Source of the DNA: JAKAFX01 sp049965715
GTDB taxonomy: Archaea; Thermoplasmatota; Thermoplasmata; Thermoplasmatales; Thermoplasmataceae
Reading direction: 5' to 3'
Assembly (NCBI GenBank): GCA_049965715.1
Contig: JBMFWA010000014.1
Location: forward strand, 1 to 36,204
DNA: 36,204 nucleotides
Positions 23,938 to 32,549 of this stretch are shown here, in pieces. A program made the translations under genes and the position numbers. The notes beneath the pieces were generated by a model. It saw only the letters and a program-made list of their open reading frames with translations, searched no databases and was not told the origin of the DNA. Every line of letters begins with the position of its first letter. The stretch's first letter is position 1.

Positions 23938-24237
23938 GCTTGCATCGTTCAGAATGATCAGAAAGAACGGTAAAAGCTTTCCAATTGTCGCCCATTATCC
24001 AGCGTTGTTCTGTAACATTCACATTGTTGAAGAATAATAAAGCGAGCATGGGAAACTGGCCAGTATCCCAATGGTTACAAAACCAGGAGAGCTTGTAAAG
24101 TATCTTATTGAGTTTCCTGAACTCTTACCGGGAGGCACTCAAAATAATGATTGAATCTCTGGACAGGACAGCCTAAACTTTACTTTATGTAATGATTACT
24201 GCAGTTTTATTTCGAAGATCATGGAACATCACACAAC
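23938..24237. other. Intergenic stretch, one possible tiny ORF
   Basis: About 300 bases without a convincing gene. An ATG at 24071 opens a 27-codon frame ending at 24154 (MVTKPGELVKYLIEFPELLP...), about 30 nt after a GAATAATAAAGCG box. It could encode a microprotein, but nothing else supports it. The promoter of the ssDNA-binding protein gene lies at the right end. Confidence 0.3.
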
Positions 24238-24250
24238 AAACTTAAATACG
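24238..24250 (+). promoter_or_regulatory. TATA box of the ssDNA-binding protein gene
   Basis: AAACTTAAATACG predicts a start near 24271 and a leader of about 30 nt containing a GAAGGAAG purine run before the ATG at 24300. Confidence 0.5.
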
Positions 24251-24299
24251 TTTCAAAAATGGGGGATTGTCTTTTTACCAAGACGAAGGAAGTAATAAG

Positions 24300-24782
24300 A
24301 TGGAAGGAACCACTAAGATAAAAGACTTGACTCCTTCTTCCAGAAGAGTAAATGTTCTGGGGAAGGTAGTGTCTGTAGGAGAAGCAAAAGCAATAACGAC
24401 TAGATTCGGCGAGGAAAAAACCGTAACCGAAGTTGTAGTTGGAGACGAAACTGGAAAGGTCACACTTTCTCTCTGGGGAGACCAGGTTGAACATGCAAAG
24501 GATGGAAACACCATTTACATTGACAACGGTTACATATCCCTGGTCAGGGGCCACATGAGACTTAATGTCGGTAAATACGGTTCATTAAATCCGGGCAGTG
24601 AGGAGATCACAGAGGTTAACGACTCCCTGGACATGAGCGAAAAGGAATACGAGAACCAGTTCAGGCCCGGAGGATACAGGAGAGGCGGAAACGGCGGAGG
24701 CTACAGAAGAAACGAATCTGGAGGCTTCGGCGGGGACAGACCTCCCAGAAGAAACCAGGGCAATTTCAGAGACAGGGAGTAA
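24300..24782 (+). CDS. OB-fold single-stranded DNA-binding protein
   Basis: A 160-residue protein with one RPA-type OB-fold (about 5-105: KIKDLTPSSRRVNVLGKVVSVGEAK, VTEVVVGDETGKVTLSLWGDQ, GNTIYIDNGYISLVRGHMRLNVGKYGSLNP). A flexible Gly/Arg-rich tail (RPGGYRRGGNGGGYRR..., 122-160) follows and ends in RDRE. This is the design of the single-OB archaeal SSBs, which coat ssDNA and recruit partners through the tail. The ATG at 24300 is preferred to the upstream in-frame 24267 because the conserved domain starts there and a purine run precedes it. It is transcribed toward ligA-type lig, with which it converges. Confidence 0.88.
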   Translation: MEGTTKIKDLTPSSRRVNVLGKVVSVGEAKAITTRFGEEKTVTEVVVGDETGKVTLSLWGDQVEHAKDGNTIYIDNGYISLVRGHMRLNVGKYGSLNPGSEEITEVNDSLDMSEKEYENQFRPGGYRRGGNGGGYRRNESGGFGGDRPPRRNQGNFRDRE

Positions 24783-24786
24783 TCCC

Positions 24787-24799
24787 TTTTTAAATTTTT
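24787..24799 (+). terminator. T-rich terminator after the SSB gene
   Basis: Two T5 runs separated by AAA directly after the stop codon, matching archaeal oligo-T termination signals, in the short gap before the convergent ligase gene. Confidence 0.45.
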
Positions 24800-24811
24800 G
24801 AGATCCTGAAG

Positions 24812-26572
24812 TCAGGACCTCGTCATACTTTTCTTTTGATTATTGTACATTTCAATGATCTCAGTGGTTGTTGTGGCATCTTCAGTTTTCTTGTCGTCGC
24901 GCCACCTGCCTGAAAATCTGGGGAACCTCAGTGCAAGTCCGGCATTGGGCGCAATTTTTCCGAAGGCACAGGAGTGAACCGGGCTCAGCGTGATCTCTGC
25001 ACCCACAACCTCCATAACGACCTGCGGATAGATCCACACATCCGGCACCATGGATGAGACAACACGTGCCGGTTTTTCCTTGACGACAAGCGATTCAAAT
25101 TTTTTCGGCAGTGCGAATAGGACATCGTCCTTGAAGCCTGTTCCAAGCTTGCACGTGCTCTCAAATGTGTCCGCATCATGGTTGTAGCAGGCGAGAAGAA
25201 GAGCGCCGTATGTGCCCTTTCTCCTGCCATGGCCGTTGAACGCACCGATGACCACCAGATCAAGGGAATCAGAGAGTTCGGCCCTGTAATCCCTCTTCAT
25301 CTTGATCCACAGCCATCCCCTTGCTCCGGCCCTGTAAACAGACTCAAGGCCTATGTTCTTGGCAACAACGCCTTCGCATCCGTCCTCTATGGCCTTTTCG
25401 AAGAACGTGCTTATCTCCCTTGGGTTGTCAGATACAAGGGATGTCGCAAGCCTGAAGTGATCATCCTCCCTCACAATGGATTCAAGCGTCTTTCTCCTTT
25501 CGGGGTAGGATTTCCTGACCATAGTTTCACCATTCAGGTGCAGAATATCGAAAATAAATACCGCAAGAGGGACCTCCTCCTCCATCTTCTCAAGATTGTA
25601 CTTCCTTCCGCGCCTCTGCGAGACCATCTGGAACGGATAGAGCTCACCGGTCTCGGGATTGAACGGCACTGCCTCGCCGTCAAGGATGCAGTCCATGCCC
25701 TTGAAGCTCTCCTTCGCAGCCTTCACTATGTCTGGAAAATTGGATGTTGTCTCCTCGGTACCCCTGGAGAATATCCTCACGGTATCCTTCCTCTTGTGGA
25801 TCTGGACACGCATACCGTCGTACTTGTACTCGAATGCAGCCCTGCCTCCCATCTTCTCCAGTATGTCCTCAATGGTCGGCAGCCTTTCTGCAAGCATGAC
25901 CTTGCAGGGAACCATTAGCGATGGGCCCGTATTCAGGATTTCCTGGTAATTGCCGGATCGGAGAAGATCGGCTATCCTCCCCATATCAGGATAGAAGTTG
26001 TAGGCCTCCTCCACATCGTCGAATTTCTCCCTGTCGTAGAAAGCCTCGGTCAGGGAGGAGAGAATGGTGGAGTCGGAAACTCCTAGCCTGAGCTTTCCCG
26101 TGATTATGCGGGTTATGTATTTTGCCTCAATCGGTGATGAATTCATCACCAGGTCAGTGTACATGTCCGTGCGCGCCTTTACGCTCCCCTCACCGGTTGA
26201 TGCAGCAAGCTTTCGCAGCACCCCGTACACATATGATGCGGTCAGCTCACTGCCGAACAGCCCCTTCTGTCTCTTCTCCGCGGCGATTTTCTCCGCCACG
26301 GATCCAAGATCGCCCTCCTTCACGAACATCTCTGCAATTTCCTTTTCCGGCTTTCCCGATACCTTTGACAGTCCCTTTATGATGAGCTTATCGGACATTC
26401 CGGTCTCTATGCCCTCGAAGTCCGGAGCGAGCTTTCCCTGGACAAAGTAGGACACGATCTTAAGATCGCTGCCGCACTCCCTGAAAAGGCCGGCAAGGAT
26501 GGTGCTGAGCTCGTTTCTCTTTGTGGTGGCGGTCATCTGCTCGAATACTTCAGAGATTCTTAGAAAATTCAC
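24812..26572 (-). CDS. lig: ATP-dependent DNA ligase
   Basis: A 586-residue archaeal/eukaryotic LigI-type ligase sealing nicks in replication and repair. An N-terminal DNA-binding domain (TATTKRNELSTILAGLF at its start, ITGKLRLGVSDSTIL near 157-170) precedes the adenylation domain, with the AMP-accepting Lys250 in EYKYDGMRVQIHK. Motif III DCILDGEAVPF, motif IV EGVVAKN, motif V WIKMKRDY and a C-terminal OB domain follow. The start is GTG at 26572, giving a normal N terminus, with TTTAATG about 26 nt upstream. Confidence 0.96.
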   Translation of the reverse strand: MNFLRISEVFEQMTATTKRNELSTILAGLFRECGSDLKIVSYFVQGKLAPDFEGIETGMSDKLIIKGLSKVSGKPEKEIAEMFVKEGDLGSVAEKIAAEKRQKGLFGSELTASYVYGVLRKLAASTGEGSVKARTDMYTDLVMNSSPIEAKYITRIITGKLRLGVSDSTILSSLTEAFYDREKFDDVEEAYNFYPDMGRIADLLRSGNYQEILNTGPSLMVPCKVMLAERLPTIEDILEKMGGRAAFEYKYDGMRVQIHKRKDTVRIFSRGTEETTSNFPDIVKAAKESFKGMDCILDGEAVPFNPETGELYPFQMVSQRRGRKYNLEKMEEEVPLAVFIFDILHLNGETMVRKSYPERRKTLESIVREDDHFRLATSLVSDNPREISTFFEKAIEDGCEGVVAKNIGLESVYRAGARGWLWIKMKRDYRAELSDSLDLVVIGAFNGHGRRKGTYGALLLACYNHDADTFESTCKLGTGFKDDVLFALPKKFESLVVKEKPARVVSSMVPDVWIYPQVVMEVVGAEITLSPVHSCAFGKIAPNAGLALRFPRFSGRWRDDKKTEDATTTTEIIEMYNNQKKSMTRS

Positions 26573-26725
26573 GCATTATACATGCCTAACGGACATTAAA
26601 GCTTCCTCATGCATTTCCCTGTTCATCTCCGCAACCGGTTTCTGAAACAGGACAATGGAGAAATTTTGCGAAATCCGGAAAGTGCAATCCGCATCATCTG
26701 CAGATAAGGATCTGCAAGGAAAACA

Positions 26726-27871
26726 TCAATCCTGCCGTACCCCGCCGATCTGCTTCAGGTAGCTGGAAACCACAGAGGAAAGATCAACTATGCTGTATCC
26801 GAATATCCTGAATTTTGCGTTGTTTGAAGGGCTGTTGACTATGACCGCTATCTTTTTCCTCAGGACATCCTGGTTCTCAAGCTGGTAGAATGACGCGGCA
26901 ACGATGAGGTTGTAGCTGTCGTCTGGAGAAGCAATGAATATGCGGTTGACGTTGTTGAAGTCGAAGGTCTTCAGGACGGACTCATCCTCCGGTGATTCGT
27001 CAAGCATCAGATATCCTGAATTCTTGAGTGCCTCGGACTGGCCCCCCTCTTTTCCCATGACGACGATGATTTCCCCAGCAGCCCTGAGTTCGTCCAGGTA
27101 TTTCAGGAGATAACTGGAGTATCCGCAGACAAGGGTATAGTTTTTAATGGTCTCCAGCTGGTGCCTCTTCAGTACGTCCACTATACCCCCAATCCTCCTC
27201 TCGATCATGGGGGATACCAATATAACCATTGCCCCGAAGAACGATGCAATTCCCAGTACCACAAGCGAGATCGTGAAGAGCCTCGCCAGAAGGGTGACGG
27301 GAAGAATGTCGCCAAAACCAAGCGTGGTCACGACCTCACCGGTGTAATAAACCGCCTGACCCAGGTTGTGTATCTCAGGGGAAAACTGGTCTCCAAGGAT
27401 CAGTGATCCGCCGATCCCGTAGGAGAGCGTAAAGGTGATGGTTATCACAGCAGCGACGGTTTCGGCATTCAGGAGCCTTGCTGACGGGTACTTGAATTCA
27501 TTCCTGTGTCTGTACAGCATGAAAAGCACCACAAGATTGAAAACCAGGCCGAAAGCCGTGGGAATGTAAAGCGTGATGCCGTAAAGTGCATAGATAACGG
27601 TCACCAGCAGCAGAAGGGAGAATGTTATCCTCCATCCCCTGGTCCTTCTGAAGCGCAACCTGAAGCTGTACCGGACAAGCGCAATTCCGGCAAGTACAGT
27701 GAGTATCGCAAAATCCTTCTCATAGACCAGATACTTCTCCCCCGTGACCCTCAGAATATATAATGGAGCAGAAAGCGCCACGGTGACACCAAAAATTATC
27801 GTCAGAAGTCCGGAGACTATGACCATGTAGGCGAGTGTATTATTCCGATCAGTCCCAGTTAAGTCATGCAA
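26726..27871 (-). CDS. Potassium-channel-like protein with a TrkA-N/RCK domain
   Basis: A 381-residue protein with about five hydrophobic segments before the pore, a pore loop GEVVTTLGFGDILPVT (178-193) and a final helix, then a cytosolic Rossmann-type RCK domain from about residue 235. The selectivity filter reads T-L-G-F-G-D, a variant of TVGYGD; Phe for Tyr occurs in working channels. The RCK nucleotide loop reads VCGYSSYLLKYL in place of the canonical G-x-G-x-x-G, so NAD/ATP binding may be lost. The charged voltage-sensor pattern is not obvious, though RYSFRLRFRRTRGWR lies between segments 2 and 3. A K+ leak or gated channel is likely. Confidence 0.83.
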   Translation of the reverse strand: MHDLTGTDRNNTLAYMVIVSGLLTIIFGVTVALSAPLYILRVTGEKYLVYEKDFAILTVLAGIALVRYSFRLRFRRTRGWRITFSLLLLVTVIYALYGITLYIPTAFGLVFNLVVLFMLYRHRNEFKYPSARLLNAETVAAVITITFTLSYGIGGSLILGDQFSPEIHNLGQAVYYTGEVVTTLGFGDILPVTLLARLFTISLVVLGIASFFGAMVILVSPMIERRIGGIVDVLKRHQLETIKNYTLVCGYSSYLLKYLDELRAAGEIIVVMGKEGGQSEALKNSGYLMLDESPEDESVLKTFDFNNVNRIFIASPDDSYNLIVAASFYQLENQDVLRKKIAVIVNSPSNNAKFRIFGYSIVDLSSVVSSYLKQIGGVRQD

Positions 27872-27974
27872 CTGTCATTGCATGCCTGGGACAATAAATA
27901 GTTTTATGCAACGCGGCCTGTTTTGATTCCAAGGCTCCATTGCGTTTCATGCACCCGGGGAATGCCGTCCATAT

Positions 27975-28436
27975 CTAACGGCCGAACCTTCTCATGGTGC
28001 TGGCGATCCCAAGGGTCTTTCCGTCCATCAGCCTCATCAGATCATTCTTCCTCAGGGCGGGTTTGATCTTCTCATCTGCTGACAATGCATAGAGGTAGAA
28101 ATAATACCTGTGAACTGTCCCATGAGGGGGGCAAGGGCCATTATAGCCGACCCTGCCAAAGCTGTTTGTCCCCTGGGAATAACCTCCTGGAGTATTCCCC
28201 GATCTGGGGACATTCTCCGGGATTGCGGTGGAATCCTTTGCTATGTTGTAGAGAAGCCAGTGAATGAAGGTGCCTCCTGGAGCATCAGGGTCCTCCATAA
28301 TAAGTGCAAACGACCCTGTGCCGGCAGGAGCATCATTCCAGATCAGGGCGGGAGAAATATCCTCACCTTCGCAACTGTAACGCATTCTGATCATTTCGTC
28401 CTCCTTTATGCCCGGTAACTGTAACTGGAAGGTCAT
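27975..28436 (-). CDS. PEBP family protein (YbhB/YbcL, Raf-kinase-inhibitor-like)
   Basis: A 153-residue phosphatidylethanolamine-binding-protein-fold protein. Conserved ligand-pocket blocks are present: DPDAPGGTFIHWLLYNI (signature D-P-D-x-P and H-W), GYNGPCPPHGTVHRYYFYLYAL near the C terminus, and MRYSCEGEDISPALIW near the start. Prokaryotic members are cytosolic with no firmly known function. The ATG at 28436 is chosen over an in-frame TTG at 28451 because it starts at the usual N terminus. It is a single-gene unit. Confidence 0.9.
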   Translation of the reverse strand: MTFQLQLPGIKEDEMIRMRYSCEGEDISPALIWNDAPAGTGSFALIMEDPDAPGGTFIHWLLYNIAKDSTAIPENVPRSGNTPGGYSQGTNSFGRVGYNGPCPPHGTVHRYYFYLYALSADEKIKPALRKNDLMRLMDGKTLGIASTMRRFGR

Positions 28437-28451
28437 GATTAACAAATGCAA

Positions 28452-28767
28452 ACCGAATCAAAAGGTTATTCATGGTGCATGCGGATATGCGAAGCATATT
28501 CCAGATCATTTGGATAAGAGTACCTCAGGAACGTATCTGCCAGACTGAAATGCTTTTTCAGGAAGGAAGTGTGCATGTGCATTATTTTCCCTGATAAAGA
28601 GTTGCCCGGTGAAACAGGAGGGAAGCTGTGACATAATTTTGTGGTATTCATTCACACATGATCTCCTGACGATCCGGATCATATTACCGGTCTACAGCTG
28701 TGAGAAAATACTGTGGTGCGGAAACAGTACTTGCAGTGACCCGACAGTACTGTGGAAAATACAATGT
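28452..28767. other. Intergenic stretch, nothing recognised
   Basis: About 320 bases between divergent genes. Short open frames occur on both strands but none has a credible start signal or recognisable product. The right end includes an AAAATATAG box about 30 nt before the TTG start of the next gene. Confidence 0.4.
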
Positions 28768-28802
28768 CAAAATATAGCAAAACGCAATCATGATATGATA
28801 CC

Positions 28803-29456
28803 TTGCGTAAGATAGAGATTCTTGATGGCAGGAAAGATGAGATAAACAGGGATGGTGTGAAGGTTGTTGTGGACGTCTTCAGGTCAACCACGACGATTCC
28901 AATCATGATCAACAACGGCGCGGAGAGAATTATTCCCACTGGCAGTGTGAAAAAGGCAAGGGCCATTTCCCGGGAGCATCCGGAGTACATACTCGCAGGT
29001 GAGAGGTACGGATTCAGGGTCCCGGGGTTTGAACTCGGAAACTCTCCCGCAGAGGTGTGGAACATGAATTTCTCAGGAAAGACTGTGATATTCACATCGA
29101 CCAACGGCACCAGAATAATCAGCAGACTCAGGGACAGGATGATCCTCCTGTCGTCCTTCGTGAACTGTTCTGCCACCGTGAAATTCCTGGAGAATGCCGA
29201 TAACATTGTGATAATCACATCCGGAAGGCCTGACGGGTATGCCGATGAGGACTTCATCTACGCTGAGTATCTCAAGGAGAAGCTCAGCGGCGGAAAACCA
29301 GATGATGACTATTACAGGGACAGAATCCTCAAGAGTTCCGGCGCAAAGAGGCTCTCAATGATAGGCTTCTCCCGGGATATTGAATACTGCATCAGGATAG
29401 ACTCAGTCGGATTCCCTGTGAAGGTCGAGGACGGGATAATAACTAGATCTCAATGA
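28803..29456 (+). CDS. ComB-family (2-phosphosulfolactate phosphatase-like) protein
   Basis: A 217-residue protein of the ComB family, whose founder removes phosphate from 2-phosphosulfolactate in coenzyme M synthesis. Visible signatures are VVVDVFRSTTTI (acidic metal-binding strand), GERYGFRVPGFELGNSP, FTSTNGTRII and a C-terminal IGFSRDIEYC. Family members also occur in organisms without coenzyme M, so the real substrate is open. The start is TTG at 28803, since no ATG precedes the conserved region in frame. It overlaps the convergent MptE-like gene by 14 bp. Confidence 0.85.
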   Translation: MRKIEILDGRKDEINRDGVKVVVDVFRSTTTIPIMINNGAERIIPTGSVKKARAISREHPEYILAGERYGFRVPGFELGNSPAEVWNMNFSGKTVIFTSTNGTRIISRLRDRMILLSSFVNCSATVKFLENADNIVIITSGRPDGYADEDFIYAEYLKEKLSGGKPDDDYYRDRILKSSGAKRLSMIGFSRDIEYCIRIDSVGFPVKVEDGIITRSQ

Positions 29457-30150
29457 CGTCGCCACGAACAAGCTTCCTGCCTCTGATCACGGCAAGCGCC
29501 TCCAGGTATGTTTTTGCCCATGCCAGTTTCAGTCTCTTCCTGGCAATATCTGTCCCTGGTTTAAAGGCAGGATTTTCGAAATCAAACCCCGCAAGTGTGA
29601 TGGTCCGTGCCCCCAGGTAATCTGCAAGATAAGCAGACCTGTCACCGTCTGTGAAACCCCCGATGTTCCTCAGGCCAGGAACCGGCGGATCAACCTGGCA
29701 AGTTCCCAGGATCAGGCCGCGCAGCGACGGTACAATTCCTGTGATCCCGGCAGTGTTGTCGCCATGCGCGTGGACCACTATGGCGGAACCTTCACGGGCA
29801 CACCCTGATATCAGGGCCGGATTTCCGTCAAGGTCTGTCACAATAATATCCGGGCAGCCCTCAAGATCATAAAATGCATCTATGGCGGAGTCTGCGACGA
29901 TTATCATGTCATAGTAATCCTTTCTCTGTTCTGGAATCCCAGAGAAGTTCGGCCCCACAACGAGGAAATGCGTCCCATGTGCAGCCATCGACTGCCAGTC
30001 TTCATCGCGGGGTGCAATCATTCCGGAGAGAATCATTGCAGAAGTTCTGTCAGATCCAGGGTCAATAGACAGTTCAGCAAGCAGTTCTTCAGGCAGGACC
30101 TTTCCACCGGTCCTCACAATATAGTTCACAATGCCGGGTTTGGAAGGCAA
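29443..30150 (-). CDS. mptE: 6-hydroxymethyl-7,8-dihydropterin pyrophosphokinase, archaeal type (MptE, DUF115)
   Basis: A 235-residue protein with the DUF115 motifs of MptE: a central VVGPNFSG nucleotide-type loop, IVADSAIDAFYD, PDIIVTDLDGNP, VVHAHGDN, GGFTDGDRSAYLA and LAGFDFENP. MptE adds pyrophosphate from ATP to 6-hydroxymethyl-dihydropterin in the pathway to archaeal folate or methanopterin cofactors. Aspartates in DLDG and DGDRS probably bind magnesium. It is downstream of the DUF373 gene with a 1-bp gap, so the two form an operon. Confidence 0.9.
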   Translation of the reverse strand: MPSKPGIVNYIVRTGGKVLPEELLAELSIDPGSDRTSAMILSGMIAPRDEDWQSMAAHGTHFLVVGPNFSGIPEQRKDYYDMIIVADSAIDAFYDLEGCPDIIVTDLDGNPALISGCAREGSAIVVHAHGDNTAGITGIVPSLRGLILGTCQVDPPVPGLRNIGGFTDGDRSAYLADYLGARTITLAGFDFENPAFKPGTDIARKRLKLAWAKTYLEALAVIRGRKLVRGDVIEI

Positions 30151-30151
30151 G

Positions 30152-31300
30152 TTATTTTTCCTCGAAGAGCCTCTTTGACACCTGCTTTATTGTGCCAACG
30201 CTTCTTATATCGTTGTAATAGCGGTTGACCAGGGAGGACAGCACGGCAATCACTAGCCCCATTATCATGAGTGAAAGATTGACAATCGCCGACCTGAGAA
30301 GGACAAACCCGAGAACGAATCTTATGTAGTTGATCATGCCGAAGATGATCAGCGCAATTGCCAGAGAAAACATCAGGCCGTAGAGAATCTTGTTCATGCC
30401 GGTCTTTCCACCAACGACAAGATCCACCCCTATTCCAATCTCCCTGGCAAATATGGCGCCATACATCCACCAGACAAAGAGTGAAACGAATACCAGAAAC
30501 TGATTGAGCGGATATGCGTAATTGTGTACAGTGATGACAAAGCTTGAAGCTATTCCTGCGAAAACAAGCGATATGGCAACCACGTATGACAGAAATGCAA
30601 TCCTTGTGTCCTGGGCATACTGCCTGACAGACTTGACAAGATTGAGCACGTGTCTTCCAACCTCGACTCCTCTCTCAACGAAGTAGCCGCCCAGCACTAT
30701 TGCCACGAAGGTAATGGCCCCCTCTCCAGGGGAAACGGAAGAATTCTTTGTCGTCACGGAGAGAAATATGATGAAGAAGAGCGATACAATACCATAGGTA
30801 AGGAAAACCAGTCCCAGCGGTATTATGAACTTGTTGATGATCTTCTTGTCCTTCAGTGCCCTGACCACGTAATAGTAGACGGACTCAATGTTCTGGTTGT
30901 GCCTTACTAGAATGTGCCTGACGTATTTCACCTTGATTCTTGATGTTATCAGCGGCAGGATGTAATCATCCTCTGCACCGTCTGTCACAAGAATGAGATC
31001 GCTGTATTTGCCTGTTGAGAGGAGCTGGTCAATCTGCCTGCCGAGTTCAACGTCAGATCTGGAACCCACATCGACATCGCCCGTTATGAGCGCAATATCG
31101 ACATCCTCACCAGTCTTCTTCGTATCCTCATACAGCTTCAGTGCACCAAAAAGTGCATTGGCATCTGAATCCTCGGGATCCTTGGAAACAAGGCGGATCG
31201 CAGCATCGTAACATTCCGCATATCCGATGATAGGGCCAGGACTGTTAATCTTCTCTCCAAAATCGTTATCCCTGTCGACGTTTAGGATCAGTGTTACCAT
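30152..31300 (-). CDS. DUF373 family membrane protein
   Basis: A 382-residue archaeal DUF373 protein. The N-terminal soluble half (1-150) has a Rossmann-like pattern: LILNVDRDNDFGEK, a conserved GYAECYDAA, ALITGDVDVGSRSDVELGRQID, and DLILVTDGAEDDYILPLI. The C-terminal half has about six to seven membrane helices. The function is unknown. The acidic strand ends (DRDND, GDVD, TDGAEDD) suggest metal or nucleotide binding. It precedes mptE by 1 bp, a link that may point to a pterin- or membrane-related role (inference). Confidence 0.9.
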   Translation of the reverse strand: MVTLILNVDRDNDFGEKINSPGPIIGYAECYDAAIRLVSKDPEDSDANALFGALKLYEDTKKTGEDVDIALITGDVDVGSRSDVELGRQIDQLLSTGKYSDLILVTDGAEDDYILPLITSRIKVKYVRHILVRHNQNIESVYYYVVRALKDKKIINKFIIPLGLVFLTYGIVSLFFIIFLSVTTKNSSVSPGEGAITFVAIVLGGYFVERGVEVGRHVLNLVKSVRQYAQDTRIAFLSYVVAISLVFAGIASSFVITVHNYAYPLNQFLVFVSLFVWWMYGAIFAREIGIGVDLVVGGKTGMNKILYGLMFSLAIALIIFGMINYIRFVLGFVLLRSAIVNLSLMIMGLVIAVLSSLVNRYYNDIRSVGTIKQVSKRLFEEK

Positions 31301-31422
31301 GGATCACCTGTTCTGATGCAATTTTACAATCTAAAATGACTATTTAATCTTGTTGAACCATTTCTGTGCACAATAATAAAGCGGGAAAATGGAATTGGTT
31401 GAGTTTAATGCGTGGTGCAGGA

Positions 31423-31638
31423 TCACTTAATGATGTAGTATCCTGCGCTCTTCTGTCTTGCGACTCTCTTGACGAGACCCTTGCTCGTAAGGTCCTGGAG
31501 AGAAGCAGTCACTATGGCCTTTCCGACCGCGGCTGCCTTCATGATATCGTCTGCTGTCTTCAGCTTGTCTTCTGATGTTGCGCCCAGTTTCTTTATTGCT
31601 TCGTACACTTTCTGAGAATTTGGAGAGAGATCGGTCAT
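31423..31638 (-). CDS. Small winged-helix DNA-binding protein (71 aa)
   Basis: A 71-residue single-domain protein: helix 1 SQKVYEAIKKLG, helix 2 KTADDIMKAA, recognition-helix region GKAIVTASLQDLTSKGLVKRV and a wing ending GYYIIK. It is highly basic in its second half. It has the strongest TATA-like box in the window (31668-31680) and a GGTGA ribosome binding site 4 nt before the ATG, which suggests strong expression. It may be a nucleoid-associated or global regulator rather than a local one; this is inference from size, charge and promoter only. Confidence 0.8.
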   Translation of the reverse strand: MTDLSPNSQKVYEAIKKLGATSEDKLKTADDIMKAAAVGKAIVTASLQDLTSKGLVKRVARQKSAGYYIIK

Positions 31639-31667
31639 TTTTTCACCGTACTACAGGGAAATTAAAT

Positions 31668-31680
31668 CCATATATATACT
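31668..31680 (-). promoter_or_regulatory. Strong TATA box of the winged-helix gene
   Basis: AGTATATATATGG on the minus strand, centred 36 nt before the ATG, giving a leader of about 10 nt that holds the GGTGA at 31643-31647. Confidence 0.6.
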
Positions 31681-31853
31681 TATTCAAGTTCTTTTAAATA
31701 AATAAGCGCAGTTTTAATTGGACCGATTATGTCAGGATGTTCCCATGAAATCGGGTTCCATTTTATTGATATTCAGCGGTGGAGTGATCACGATCCCTCA
31801 GATTCACACAGAGGGACAGGCGCGGGCTGGATCACACCGATCCTGGACAAAGC

Positions 31854-32525
31854 CTATTTGGATTCCGGATCGGAGGAGGCGATCTGCCTGCCAGACCACT
31901 GCCTCTGCTTCTTCCTCACATACAGGTAAAGCCAGATTGTTAAGCCGATGAATGCGGCGATGGACACATACTCGTACTGGTCGAATTCGGATATTATCGC
32001 CATCCATCCGTTGCCAAGCGTATATCCAAGATATACAAGCAGGGAATCCCAGATCAGCGTGCCAGTAAATGTCAGAATGGCAAAATGCGCCCTGTTCATC
32101 CTGGCAATTCCGGCAGGAATTGAAATGAATGTCCTGAATACCGGAACGAGCCTTGTAAGGAACACCGAAACCGATCCGTATTTCATGAACCATGCATGGA
32201 CCATGTCAAGGGTCGACTCGTTGAGCTTCACGTATTTTCCAAACCTCATTATGGCAGGCTTTCCCCCATAGTATCCAATTGCATATGCAATGAAGGAACC
32301 CACAAGGTTTCCCAGAGTGCCTGCAAGAAGAAGGTAAATGAATGATGCATATCCGCCGGGCGGAAGATGGCCAGAAAACACAAGATAACCGCCAAATGCC
32401 ATGACAGCCTCAGATGGAATCGGGAGCAGCATACCCTCAAGCAGCATCAGGGAAAATATTCCGGCATATCCGGTTTCTGAAACTATCTGAACTGTCAGGT
32501 TGAAAACTGTTGAGAATATGCCCAT
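31854..32525 (-). CDS. DedA family membrane protein
   Basis: A 223-residue DedA/SNARE-associated (VTT-type) protein. It shows EGMLLPIPSEAVMAFGGYL with the functional Glu and the reentrant loop, GSFIAYAIGYYGG, and RLVPVFRTFISIPAGIARMNRAHF, where the arginine is needed in DedA homologues. There are about five membrane helices and a basic C-terminal tail. DedA proteins act in lipid carrier recycling or flipping and proton-dependent homeostasis. A terminal polar tail QRQWSGRQIASSDPESK is not conserved. It lies 24 bp after the start side of the dCMP deaminase gene. Confidence 0.92.
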   Translation of the reverse strand: MGIFSTVFNLTVQIVSETGYAGIFSLMLLEGMLLPIPSEAVMAFGGYLVFSGHLPPGGYASFIYLLLAGTLGNLVGSFIAYAIGYYGGKPAIMRFGKYVKLNESTLDMVHAWFMKYGSVSVFLTRLVPVFRTFISIPAGIARMNRAHFAILTFTGTLIWDSLLVYLGYTLGNGWMAIISEFDQYEYVSIAAFIGLTIWLYLYVRKKQRQWSGRQIASSDPESK

Positions 32526-32549
32526 TGAGTGGGTATGAACTCCACTATA

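Noticed and set aside
24028..31381. AATAATAAAGCG occurring at about 24032 and 31370
   Set aside because: Only 12 AT-rich bases with loose flanking similarity; probably TATA-type sequence rather than a repeat family.
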